From Roseateles sp. (GTDB lineage Bacteria; Pseudomonadota; Gammaproteobacteria; Burkholderiales; Burkholderiaceae_C), in contig JAEUPJ010000083.1 in assembly GCA_016790285.1 (NCBI GenBank), positions 32,151-96,150 on the forward strand: a DNA stretch of 64,000 nucleotides, written 5' to 3'. Positions within the stretch are counted from its first letter, which is position 1. Each line of letters begins with the position of its first letter. The notes below the pieces were generated by a model that made no database searches, had not been told where the DNA came from, and worked only from the letters and a program-made list of their open reading frames with translations. Shown piece after piece: positions 1 through 9,552 of this stretch. Made by a program: the position numbers and the translations under genes.

Positions 1-126
1 CTTTTCCACCACCGGGTTGCTGACCTTGTTGTTCTTGGGGTCGACCTTGGCCTTGGTGTTGTTGGTGATCTGTGCCTGGGCGGAGACGGCGACCACCAGG
101 GCCAGCGGGAGGAGGATGCGTTTCAT
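1..126 (-). CDS. Secreted protein, N-terminal fragment
   Basis: An open frame starts at the ATG whose complement lies at 124-126 and runs leftward off the window edge, so only 42 codons are visible. The N-terminus MKRILLPLALVVAVSAQAQ is a classic Sec signal peptide with a likely cleavage after AQA. The mature part begins with a polar, Asn/Lys-rich stretch (ITNNTKAKVDPKNNKVSNP). Nothing visible identifies the family. It is divergent from the yaeQ gene to its right, with about 105 bases between the two starts. Confidence 0.6.
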   Translation of the reverse strand, partial: MKRILLPLALVVAVSAQAQITNNTKAKVDPKNNKVSNPVVEK

Positions 127-231
127 GTCGAGCGCGCAACGCTGGGTTGCGAAGGTTCAGGAACGGAAGGCGGAATCATGCCACGAGGCTTCCCCCGATA
201 ATGGCGGGCTGCCCTTAGTAACCATCGTTTC

Positions 232-2152
<1,921 letters not shown>

Positions 2153-2157
2153 ACCAC

Positions 2158-2186
2158 TGGTCAGGCATCCAGTAGTGCTGTATAAA
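2158..2186 (+). promoter_or_regulatory. Sigma-70-type promoter overlapped by the LexA box
   Basis: A -35-like TGGTCA (2158-2163) is separated by 17 bases from a -10-like TATAAA (2181-2186). The -10 lies inside the CTGT-N8-ACAG palindrome, so LexA binding would block polymerase. Transcription should start near 2193, giving a leader of about 20 bases before the small ORF at 2215. The hexamers are read by eye, and the -35 matches consensus at four of six positions. Confidence 0.6.
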
Positions 2187-2193
2187 CTTACAG
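2178..2193. promoter_or_regulatory. LexA (SOS) box
   Basis: The 16-mer CTGTATAAACTTACAG fits the proteobacterial SOS consensus CTGT-N8-ACAG exactly. It is extended by flanking TG and CA that keep the palindrome going. It covers the -10 element of the promoter at 2158-2186 and sits 21 bases upstream of a start codon with a good ribosome site. It lies downstream of the argG stop, so it does not belong to argG. Confidence 0.75.
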
Positions 2194-2214
2194 CACTTTC
2201 AGTGGAGCCTGACC

Positions 2215-2295
2215 ATGCATCACCAATACCGCCAGAACTACGTCCCGAGCCGCCCGCTGCCGCGCTGGCTGCAACTGTTGATCCGCTGGCTCTGA
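2215..2295 (+). CDS. Putative SOS-regulated 26-residue peptide
   Basis: A 26-codon ORF with a GGAG ribosome site at 2204-2207, seven bases before the ATG. It lies directly behind a LexA-box-covered promoter. The peptide begins MHHQYRQNYVPSRPLPR and ends WLQLLIRWL. It has four arginines and a Trp/Leu-rich, potentially amphipathic C-terminal third. An imperfect hairpin (CTGACC at 2292-2297, GGTCAG at 2317-2322) follows the stop and could slow transcription before the convergent ligase gene. I do not recognise the family. The size and charge recall SOS-induced membrane peptides such as TisB, but that is analogy only. Confidence 0.6.
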   Translation: MHHQYRQNYVPSRPLPRWLQLLIRWL

Positions 2296-2318
2296 CCCGT
2301 GAGGCAGGTGTCTCGCGG

Positions 2319-3104
2319 TCAGGCGTCGTCGGCGATACGCAGGAAGCTGGCAAAGCGCGGTTTGCCCGCAGGTGTCAGGTCACGGTAGCGGTACGTCACG
2401 CGTGACCCCACCGGCGGAGGATGGCGGCGCTGGTCGTCCGTGAAGCCCGTGCCGAGCTTGAAGCGAATGCCCTCCGGCGTCTCCAACTCCAGCGCGCCCA
2501 TCAGGCCGGCAAACCGCCCCCTGCCAGGTTCATGGGCCACGACCGTCGCCTCGGCGTCCAGCTGGGGCTTGAGCTTGAGCAGCCGGTCGCTGCGGCCGGT
2601 GGCGGGCGGCGCGTCCGCCCGGTGCAGCATCAGACCCTCACCCCCAGCCTGGACGACAGCCCGCAGCCGGGCCTGCAACGCTGCGGGGGAATCGATGCGA
2701 TCCTGCGCCACCGCCACGACCAGCCCCCCGGCGAGCGCCTGGATGCGCTGCGCCCGTGCCTCGAACGAGCCGCCGGCCTCCGGCAGCTCGAACACGTGAT
2801 ACCGCACGCGACGCCACTCGGCGTCCTGCGGCTCGCTGCGCCGCACGATGGCCGAGAGCTCGTCGAAGGTGCGGCGCCCCATCCACAGCTCGCCATCCAG
2901 GGCTTGCCGCGGCAACCCGGCCAGGAACCACGCGGGTGCGGCCACCACACGGCCGCTGCGAAACCTGAGCACCTGCCCGTCCCACAGGGCGCGCACGCCG
3001 TCGAGCTTCTCGCTCACAAGGTAGCCGCGCGGGTCGATGCCCGCTGGCGCACTGCGGGCCAGCAAGGGCTCCAACGCCCGCGCGGGCCCGCCGCCCAGGC
3101 CCAA
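2319..3104 (-). CDS. Periplasmic-type ATP-dependent DNA ligase
   Basis: A small ATP-dependent DNA ligase of the bacterial Lig E type, which seals nicks via a covalent lysine-AMP. The adenylation motif is SEKLDGVRALWDG, with the nucleophile Lys in KLDG about 33 residues from the start given here. Later motifs include DGELWMGRRTF, GEGLMLHRADA and RLLKLKP. A hydrophobic leader (RRLLLGLGGLLGLGGGPARALE) precedes the catalytic domain and suggests export. The start is uncertain: there is no ATG, GTG or TTG at the expected place just after murB. The codon at 3138-3140 reads GTC where GTG would be expected, so I used the next in-frame TTG (3104). It converges with the SOS-type small gene. Confidence 0.8.
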   Translation of the reverse strand: MGLGGGPARALEPLLARSAPAGIDPRGYLVSEKLDGVRALWDGQVLRFRSGRVVAAPAWFLAGLPRQALDGELWMGRRTFDELSAIVRRSEPQDAEWRRVRYHVFELPEAGGSFEARAQRIQALAGGLVVAVAQDRIDSPAALQARLRAVVQAGGEGLMLHRADAPPATGRSDRLLKLKPQLDAEATVVAHEPGRGRFAGLMGALELETPEGIRFKLGTGFTDDQRRHPPPVGSRVTYRYRDLTPAGKPRFASFLRIADDA

Positions 3105-3142
3105 CAGGCCGCCCAGGCCGAGCAGCAGGCGGCGCGTGACGC

Positions 3143-4222
3143 CTACAGCACCACGGGCTCCGGCTCCAGACGGATGCCAAAGCGCCCATAGACGCTTTCC
3201 TGGATCGCCCGCGCCAGGGTCACCACCTCCGCCCCCCGGGCATCGCCCTTGTTGACGAGCACCAGGGCCTGCTTCTCGTAGACCGCCGCCCCGCCCACCG
3301 TTTTCCCTTTCCAGCCGCATGCGTCGATCATCCAGCCGGCAGCCAATTTGACGCTGCCATCCCCCATCGGGTAGTGAACGATCCCCGGGTCGCGGTCGAT
3401 GATGTCGCGGCACTGCTCGGCGGTCACCACCGGGTTCTTGAAGAAGCTGCCCGCGTTGCCGATGACGGCTGGATCAGGGAGCTTGGCGCGCCGAACGGCC
3501 ACGATCCAGTCGAAGATCTGTCGGGCATCGGGGCTGCGGATGCCCGTCTCGGCCATCTTGCGCTCGATCTCGAGGTAACCCAGCACCGGCTGCCAGGGCC
3601 GCGGCAGCCGAAAGCGCACCCTCGTGATGACGCTCTTGCCCGCCAGGCCGCCGAAATCGGAGTGCTTGAAGACGCTGTCCCGGTAACCGAAGCGGCAGAC
3701 TTCGGCCGGCAGCAGCGCCGGCCGGCCGGTGATGAGGTCCATCACCTCCATGGCCTCCAGCCTGTCCTTCACCTCGATGCCGTAGGCGCCGATGTTCTGC
3801 ACCGGTGCCGCGCCCACCGTGCCCGGAATGAGGGCCATGTTCTCGAGGCCCGGGAAACCGTGGTCCAGCGTCCAACTGACCAGCTCATGCCACGGCACCC
3901 CGGCGCCCGCCTCCACGATCCAGGCGTCGTCGCGCGCTTCCAACAGCCGGATCCCGGTAATTTCCACCTTGAGCACCACGGCGTCGACGTCGCGGGTCAG
4001 CACGAGGTTGCTGCCGCCGCCCAGCACGAACTTGGGCGCGCGGCCGAGATCCGGGTGGTCCACCACCCGGCGCACATCGGCCGCCTCGCGGATGCGCACC
4101 AGGCGCCGGGCCACGGCCGGCAGGCCGAAGGTGTTGTAGGACTTCAGGTTCACGTCCGTCTCGACCTGCAGCCCGGGGGCTTCATTCGAGGGGGTTGGTG
4201 TCGTGACGGGAGGAATGGACAT
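3143..4222 (-). CDS. murB: UDP-N-acetylenolpyruvoylglucosamine reductase
   Basis: A cytosolic FAD enzyme that reduces UDP-GlcNAc-enolpyruvate with NADPH to UDP-MurNAc in peptidoglycan precursor synthesis; 359 residues. The FAD-binding signature [12 protein letters not shown] is near residues 65-76. It is followed by [19 protein letters not shown] and, in the C-terminal domain, NAGSFFKNP with the catalytic serine, and a terminal LEPEPVVL. I chose the ATG at 4222 (MSIPPV); an upstream in-frame ATG would add 20 unlikely residues. The stop lies at the beginning of the DNA ligase leader on the same strand, so the two are probably co-transcribed. It is divergent from yajQ with 75 bases between the starts. 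Confidence 0.96.
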   Translation of the reverse strand: MSIPPVTTPTPSNEAPGLQVETDVNLKSYNTFGLPAVARRLVRIREAADVRRVVDHPDLGRAPKFVLGGGSNLVLTRDVDAVVLKVEITGIRLLEARDDAWIVEAGAGVPWHELVSWTLDHGFPGLENMALIPGTVGAAPVQNIGAYGIEVKDRLEAMEVMDLITGRPALLPAEVCRFGYRDSVFKHSDFGGLAGKSVITRVRFRLPRPWQPVLGYLEIERKMAETGIRSPDARQIFDWIVAVRRAKLPDPAVIGNAGSFFKNPVVTAEQCRDIIDRDPGIVHYPMGDGSVKLAAGWMIDACGWKGKTVGGAAVYEKQALVLVNKGDARGAEVVTLARAIQESVYGRFGIRLEPEPVVL

Positions 4223-4297
4223 GGGAAAATTTGTTGGACGTCTAGCGCCGTGCTTGAACGGCCAATTTTCGCAGACGCCCACCTAACGACATCACAC

Positions 4298-4786
4298 ATG
4301 CCCAGCTTCGACACCGTTCTCGAACCCGACCACGTCAAGATCCGCAATGGCGTGGACAACACCATCAAGGAAATCGGCACCCGCTTCGACTTCAAGGGAA
4401 CCGGGGCCAAGGTCGAGCTCAAGGACAAGGAAATCCACGCCACGGGCGACAGCGAGTTCCAGCTCGAGCAGATCGAGGCCGTGCTGTACGGCAAGCTGAC
4501 CAAGCAGGACGTCGTCATCAGCTTCCTGGACAAGCAGGACAAGATCGAGAAGCTCGGCGGCGACAAGGTGCGCCAGGTCTACAAGATCAAGGAAGGCATC
4601 GCGGCCGACCTCGCCAAGAAGATCGTCAGCTCGCTCAAGGAGAGCAAGCTCAAGGTGCAGGCGAGCATCCAGGGCGACGCCGTGCGCGTGACGGGCAAGA
4701 ACCGAGACGACCTCCAGACGGCGATCGCGCACCTGAAGAAGAGCTTCAGCGACACGCCGCTCACCTACAACAACTTCCGCGACTGA
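4298..4786 (+). CDS. YajQ family nucleotide-binding protein
   Basis: A 162-residue protein, full length for the YajQ/DUF520 family. It begins [21 protein letters not shown] and ends PLTYNNFRD, both hallmark sequences. YajQ proteins have two ferredoxin-like domains. Members in Xanthomonas and Pseudomonas bind cyclic di-GMP, and E. coli YajQ binds nucleotides or tRNA. The gene is divergent from murB and only four bases ahead of the next gene, suggesting co-transcription. Start chosen at 4298 because the family begins exactly there. Confidence 0.94.
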   Translation: MPSFDTVLEPDHVKIRNGVDNTIKEIGTRFDFKGTGAKVELKDKEIHATGDSEFQLEQIEAVLYGKLTKQDVVISFLDKQDKIEKLGGDKVRQVYKIKEGIAADLAKKIVSSLKESKLKVQASIQGDAVRVTGKNRDDLQTAIAHLKKSFSDTPLTYNNFRD

Positions 4787-4790
4787 CCCC

Positions 4791-5438
4791 ATGCACCGCT
4801 TCCTGCCCGTGCCGCTGCTGCTGGCCTGCGGCCTGGCCCTCGGCCAGGGGCTGCCACCCGGCCAGGTGCAGCTCAACGGCATGCTGGGCGCACGCTCGGC
4901 CCTGCTGATCATCGACGGCGAGGCACGCACGGTCGAGGTCGGCGCGTCGGCCAAGGGCGTCAAGCTCGTGGCGATCGAGGACGGCCGCGCGGTGGTCGAG
5001 TTCGGCGGCCGTCGCCAGACCCTGACCTTGGGCGCCGCTCCCGGCCGCGTCGTGCCGCAAACTGCCGCGCCGCGCCAGATCGTCCTGCCCATGGGCCAGG
5101 GTGGGCACTACACCACCATCGGCATGATCAATGGGCAGGTCACGAGCTTCCTGGTGGACACCGGCGCCACCAGCGTGGCCATCAGCCAGATCGAGGCCGA
5201 AAAGCTCGGCCTGCGCTACATGTACGGCAAGCGCATCGTGACGATGACAGCCAACGGCGTGGTGCCGGCCTACCAGATCCAGCTCGGCACGATCCGGATC
5301 GGCGACGTGGAGGTGCGTGATGTCGAGGCCATCGTCATCCCCGGCACCATCAGCCACGTGTTGCTGGGCAACAGCTTCCTGAACCGCTTCCAGATGCGTC
5401 GTGAGAACGACGTCATGACCTTGGAGCTGCGCTACTGA
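4791..5438 (+). CDS. Retropepsin-like aspartic protease family protein (TIGR02281 type)
   Basis: A 215-residue exported protein. An N-terminal signal peptide (residues 1 to about 19, MHRFLPVPLLLACGLALGQG) is followed by a short beta-rich region and then a clan AA aspartic-protease domain. The active-site motif FLVDTGATSVAIS places the catalytic Asp at residue 123. The later hydrophobic-Gly motif HVLLGNSFLNRFQ is also present. Such single-domain proteins act as dimers, as in retroviral proteases, and sit in the periplasm. It follows yajQ by four bases. The substrate is unknown. Confidence 0.85.
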   Translation: MHRFLPVPLLLACGLALGQGLPPGQVQLNGMLGARSALLIIDGEARTVEVGASAKGVKLVAIEDGRAVVEFGGRRQTLTLGAAPGRVVPQTAAPRQIVLPMGQGGHYTTIGMINGQVTSFLVDTGATSVAISQIEAEKLGLRYMYGKRIVTMTANGVVPAYQIQLGTIRIGDVEVRDVEAIVIPGTISHVLLGNSFLNRFQMRRENDVMTLELRY

Positions 5439-5494
5439 ACTTCGCGCAGGCCGGCGCCTATCATCGCCGGCCACAGAAAGTTCGACGCCCAGCC

Positions 5495-8338
5495 ATGCCC
5501 CATTCCGCTCCTGCCGCCCACGGCCGCCTCGGCACACGCTTGCTCGCCAGCGTCGCCTGCGCCGCGATGCTCGCCTGCGCCGCGACCCCGGTCGTCGCCG
5601 AAGACAACAAGGCCAAGGCGGCCAAGTACTACGAGGATGCGTTGAGCCGCTACGAGCGCAACGACATCCCCGGCAGCATCATCCAGCTCAAGAACGCGCT
5701 GCAGGCCGACAAGACGATGCTGCCCGTGCAGCTGCTGCTGGCCCGCGCGCTGATGGCCGACGGCCAGGTGGCGGCAGCCGAAGTCGCCATCACCGAGGCG
5801 CTGCGGCTGGGCGTGGACCGGGCCGAGGTCGTGCAGACGCTGGGCAACGCGCTGCTGGCCCAGGGCAAGCATGAGCAACTGCTGGAGCAGGCCCGCATGG
5901 CGCCTGCGGGCCTGCCCAACAGCGTGAGGCTGCAGGTGCTGCTGCTGCGCGCCTCGGCGCAGGCCGACCTCGGCGACCCCACCACCGCGCTCAAGTCCGT
6001 CACCGAGGCGCGGGCCATCGACCCCAATGCGGTCGAAACCTGGCTGGCCGAGGTGTCCATCCGCCTGCGCGCTCGCCAGTTCGCCGAGGCCACGACGGCG
6101 GCTGACACCGCCATCAAGCTGGCGCCGCAGTCGGCTGAAGCCTATTACCAGCGCGGCAGCGTCAGCCACGCGCGCGGCCAGGTGGCCGAGGCGATGAAGG
6201 CCTACGACCAGGCCATCTCGCTGACCCCGACGCACTACGAGGCCCGCCTGGCGCGCGCCGGCCTGCACCTGGATGCCGGCCGCAATGCGGAGGCGCTCGC
6301 CGACATCACCGAGGCGCGCAAGTCCCAGCCCCGCGAGCCCCGGGCCGCCTACCTGCAGGCCGTGCTGGCTGACCGCGCCGGCGACCGGCCCGCGGCCCGT
6401 GCCGCGCTGTCGCAGGTCACCGCCCTGCTCGACCCCGTGCCGCTGGACTTCATCAAGTACCGGCCGCAGATGCTGCTGCTCAACGGCCTGAGTCACTTCG
6501 CGCTGGACGAGGGCGAGAAGGCCCGCCCGCTGCTCGAAGCCTTCGCGCGCACGCAGCCGGTGACGCCCGTCAGCAAGATCCTGGCGCAGCTCTACCTCAA
6601 GGCCAACGACCCGGACCGCGCCATCGCGGTGCTGGAGGCGTATCTGCGCGGTGTCCCGGGAGACGGCAAGGCGCTCACGCAGCTCGCCGCCGCGCAGATC
6701 GCCAAGGGCCGGCCGGCACGCGCCACGCAGCTGATGCAGAAAGCACTGCGCGCCCGCGACGTGCCCGAGCTGCGCACGGTGCTCGGCGTGAGTCTGCTGC
6801 AAAGTGGCGACAGCAATTCGGCGCGCGCCGAGCTTGAAGCCTCGTTCAAGAAAGACCCGAAGCAATTGCAGGCCGGCATGGGCCTGATTGCGATCTACCT
6901 GCGCGAACGCGACCCCGCGAAGGCGGCCAACGTCGCCAACCAGCTGCTGCGCAGCCAGCCCAACAACCCTGCGCTGCTCAACCTGGCCGGCGTGGCCAAG
7001 GCCGAGGCAGGCGACTTCGGCGGCGCGCGACGCGCCTTCGAGCATGCCCTGGCTCTGGACAAGACGATGATCGCCGCGCAGCTTGGCCTGGCGCGGGTGG
7101 ACATCGCCACGGGCGCTCTGCACGCCGCGGAAGTGCGCCTGAAGGCCTTGCAGAAGGCCGACGAACGCAACCCGGAAGTGCTGTACGACCTGGCCGTGCT
7201 CACGGTGCGTAAAGGGCAGGTCGATGAAGGCCTGGCCCTGCTGCGCAAGGCGGCCGACGTGTCCCCCAAGAGCGACAGCCGAGCGCTGGAGGCCCTGATC
7301 GACTTCTACCTCAAGCACGGCCGGGCCGTGCAGGCCCTGGACGCCGCCAAGGTGCTGCTGGCCCAGTCGCCCGAAGACGTCCAGTACCTGACGATCTATG
7401 CCAAGGCACAGCTTGCCAGCGGCGACAGCAACGGTGCCCGCCTCACGCTCACCAACGCGACCCGCCGGGCGGGTTACAGCGCGTTTGCCCTGACCAGCCT
7501 GGCACGGCTGCAGATGGCCGCCAATGACCTGGACGGCGCGGCCTACACGCTGGACAAGGTGCTGAGCGCCGAGCCGGAATTCCTGGCTGCGCAGGCGCTG
7601 CTGGCCAACATCGAGACGCGCAAGGGCGACTTCGCCCGCGCTGAGCCGCGCATCCGCCGCATCGTCAGCCAGTACCCCAAGCTGGGCGTCGGCTACGGCC
7701 TGCAGGGCGACCTGGCCAGCGCGCGCCGCCAGCCAGCCGCCGCGATCGAGGCCTACCGGCAAGCGCACAAGGTGGAGCCCAGCGTGGGCACGGCCCTGGC
7801 GCTGATCAACTCGCTGGGCGCCCAGGGCCAGCTGCAGGACGCCCGCAACGTGGCGGATGCCTGGCTCAAGACCAACCCCGCCGATGTCCAGATCCAGAAG
7901 TCGCTGGCCAACCTGCTGGCGCGCTCCGGCGACTTCGCCCGCGCCCGCACGGCTTACGAGGCGGTCCTCAAGCTGGTGCCCGACGATGTGGAGACGCTCA
8001 ACAACCTCGCCAACGTCCACCTGCGCCTGAAGGACACCCGCAGCGCCATCGCCACCGCAGAGCAGGCCGTGGCCAAGGCGCCGACCAACCCGCTGGTCAT
8101 CGACACCCTGGGCTGGGCCCTGTTCGAGGCCGGCCAGACCGATGCCGCCCTGGCCAAGTTGCGCGACGCGCGCCTGCGCGCCCCCACGAACCCGGACATC
8201 CGCTACCACCTGGCCGCCGTGCTCGCCAAGCAGGGCAAGCGGACCGAAGCCCGGGACGAGCTGACGACGGCCCTGCGTGATTACCCGAACTTCGAATCAC
8301 AAAGTGCGGCAAAAGCCCTGCTGGCCACACTCAACTGA
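5495..8338 (+). CDS. prsT: PEP-CTERM system TPR-repeat protein PrsT
   Basis: A 947-residue exported protein made almost wholly of tetratricopeptide repeats after a signal peptide (cleavage near AAMLACAATPVVAED). The N-terminal block KYYEDALSRYERNDIPGSII followed by QLKNALQADK is typical of PrsT (TIGR02917). PrsT is a protein found with exosortase, PrsK/PrsR and exopolysaccharide genes in bacteria that sort PEP-CTERM proteins. The exosortase and polysaccharide genes are not in this window. However, the next gene is itself a PEP-CTERM protein with a sigma-54-type promoter, which supports the link. Its molecular role is thought to be scaffolding in surface export. Confidence 0.85.
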   Translation: MPHSAPAAHGRLGTRLLASVACAAMLACAATPVVAEDNKAKAAKYYEDALSRYERNDIPGSIIQLKNALQADKTMLPVQLLLARALMADGQVAAAEVAITEALRLGVDRAEVVQTLGNALLAQGKHEQLLEQARMAPAGLPNSVRLQVLLLRASAQADLGDPTTALKSVTEARAIDPNAVETWLAEVSIRLRARQFAEATTAADTAIKLAPQSAEAYYQRGSVSHARGQVAEAMKAYDQAISLTPTHYEARLARAGLHLDAGRNAEALADITEARKSQPREPRAAYLQAVLADRAGDRPAARAALSQVTALLDPVPLDFIKYRPQMLLLNGLSHFALDEGEKARPLLEAFARTQPVTPVSKILAQLYLKANDPDRAIAVLEAYLRGVPGDGKALTQLAAAQIAKGRPARATQLMQKALRARDVPELRTVLGVSLLQSGDSNSARAELEASFKKDPKQLQAGMGLIAIYLRERDPAKAANVANQLLRSQPNNPALLNLAGVAKAEAGDFGGARRAFEHALALDKTMIAAQLGLARVDIATGALHAAEVRLKALQKADERNPEVLYDLAVLTVRKGQVDEGLALLRKAADVSPKSDSRALEALIDFYLKHGRAVQALDAAKVLLAQSPEDVQYLTIYAKAQLASGDSNGARLTLTNATRRAGYSAFALTSLARLQMAANDLDGAAYTLDKVLSAEPEFLAAQALLANIETRKGDFARAEPRIRRIVSQYPKLGVGYGLQGDLASARRQPAAAIEAYRQAHKVEPSVGTALALINSLGAQGQLQDARNVADAWLKTNPADVQIQKSLANLLARSGDFARARTAYEAVLKLVPDDVETLNNLANVHLRLKDTRSAIATAEQAVAKAPTNPLVIDTLGWALFEAGQTDAALAKLRDARLRAPTNPDIRYHLAAVLAKQGKRTEARDELTTALRDYPNFESQSAAKALLATLN

Positions 8339-8440
8339 GGGGTCCAAACGCCCCCCCTAGGTGTCAGTTCTCCTTACAATTTTTCCAACAGGCGAAATGC
8401 CGCGCTGCCAAGCAATTGATCCCAAAAGGATTTTTCAACC

Positions 8441-8457
8441 TGGCATGCCACGTGCTT
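8441..8457 (+). promoter_or_regulatory. Sigma-54 (-24/-12) promoter
   Basis: The sequence TGGCATGCCACGTGCTT has the invariant GG (8442-8443) and GC (8454-8455) exactly ten bases apart, as in the RpoN consensus TGGCAC-N5-TTGC. It lies about 50 bases upstream of the PEP-CTERM gene at 8508. In species with the PrsK/PrsR two-component pair, many PEP-CTERM genes are known to have such promoters, so a PrsR-like activator is the likely partner. No activator gene is in the window. Confidence 0.65.
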
Positions 8458-8507
8458 TACCCCTGGCAACAATTTCGGCCCTGGCCAAAAACTAAAGAGG
8501 AGTTCCC

Positions 8508-9401
8508 GTGAACGCAATCAAGTCGCAAATGATCCAGGCACTGGTCCTGGTCTGTGGCCTCGGTGTGGGTGCGATGGCTCAAGCAGCCACCACGTGGCAG
8601 TTCTCCGGCAACGGCACGTACAACACCCAGGGCGAAGAAAACGCCAAGACGAGCTACACGGGCGCCGACGCGACGCTGAACATCAGCGGTGCCTACGTCG
8701 CCAACGTGAATGGCGTGGCCGACTCGACCAAGAAGTTCAGCACGACGGCTCCCAACGCCAACCCGCTGTACTTCGGCGGCAACGGCCTGGGCATGTGCTC
8801 GGACCCGGCCAGCTCCACCAGCTGCCCGGCCTCCAACCCGCCCAACCACGCCATCGACAACTACGGCACGACTGAAGGCATCCTGCTGAACTTCACGAGC
8901 AAGGTCGCGCTGCAGCAGATCTACCTCGGCTTCACGAGCACCGACTCCGACATCTCGGTCTTCCGCTACACCGGCGTCGGCGCCAACGGGGTGACCGCGA
9001 CGACCAACCTGGCCAACGTGTCGGCCTCCGCAGGCGGCCTGACGAACGCCGGCTGGGAACTGGTGGGCAACTACGGTGACGTGGCTTACGACACCAACCC
9101 CGCCGCCCCGAACCAGAACATCAACGCCTCTGGCCTGACCTCGACCTGGTGGCTCATCACGGCCTACAACTCCGGCCTGGCTGGCACGACCAAGAAGTCC
9201 GGCAACGAGGTGTCGAACAACAACGACTTCTTCAAGATCTTCGCCGTCGCCGGCACCGCCTGCGCGACGCAGATCGTCAACGGCCAGTGCGGCAGCAGCG
9301 GCGGCAAGCTGCCTGAGCCGGCCACGCTGGCCCTGACCAGCGTCGCGCTGCTGGGCGTGGCTGGCCTGCGTCGCCGCCAAGCCGGCAAGACCCAGGCCTG
9401 A
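8508..9401 (+). CDS. PEP-CTERM sorting domain-containing protein
   Basis: A 297-residue secreted protein. A signal peptide (to about residue 26, GVGAMAQAATT) is followed by a Ser/Thr/Asn/Gly-rich beta-type body. The C-terminus is KLPEPATLALTSVALLGVAGLRRRQ: a PEP motif, a transmembrane helix and an Arg cluster, the recognition signal for exosortase. The GTG start has an AGAGGAG ribosome site a few bases upstream. It follows prsT by 169 bases with its own sigma-54-type promoter and ends in a clear terminator. A role at the cell surface or in a polysaccharide matrix is inferred. Confidence 0.9.
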   Translation: MNAIKSQMIQALVLVCGLGVGAMAQAATTWQFSGNGTYNTQGEENAKTSYTGADATLNISGAYVANVNGVADSTKKFSTTAPNANPLYFGGNGLGMCSDPASSTSCPASNPPNHAIDNYGTTEGILLNFTSKVALQQIYLGFTSTDSDISVFRYTGVGANGVTATTNLANVSASAGGLTNAGWELVGNYGDVAYDTNPAAPNQNINASGLTSTWWLITAYNSGLAGTTKKSGNEVSNNNDFFKIFAVAGTACATQIVNGQCGSSGGKLPEPATLALTSVALLGVAGLRRRQAGKTQA

Positions 9402-9423
9402 TTCTTCGGACCAGCCCCCCTCG

Positions 9424-9450
9424 AAAAGGCACTCTTCGGAGTGCCTTTTT
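9424..9450 (+). terminator. Rho-independent terminator after the PEP-CTERM gene
   Basis: A perfect seven-base stem GGCACTC (9428-9434) and GAGTGCC (9439-9445) around a TTCG tetraloop is preceded by AAAA and followed by TTTTT. It lies 23 bases past the stop of the PEP-CTERM gene. Confidence 0.9.
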
Positions 9451-9552
9451 GCTTTTGGGCGCTGTGTCGTGCGGTTGTCTCTGGCCGGACAGCCAGGATG
9501 CGAACGACCGTGCTAAAACGCGTCGCATTCCCTCACGACAACGAAGCGAGAC

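Noticed and set aside
4292-5092. Minus-strand frame opposite yajQ and the aspartic protease gene
   Set aside because: Both plus-strand genes carry clear family signatures. The minus frame spans two genes and shows no motif.
5432-8209. 925-codon minus-strand frame opposite prsT
   Set aside because: The plus strand has a full TPR protein with signal peptide. The antisense frame is compositional shadow only.
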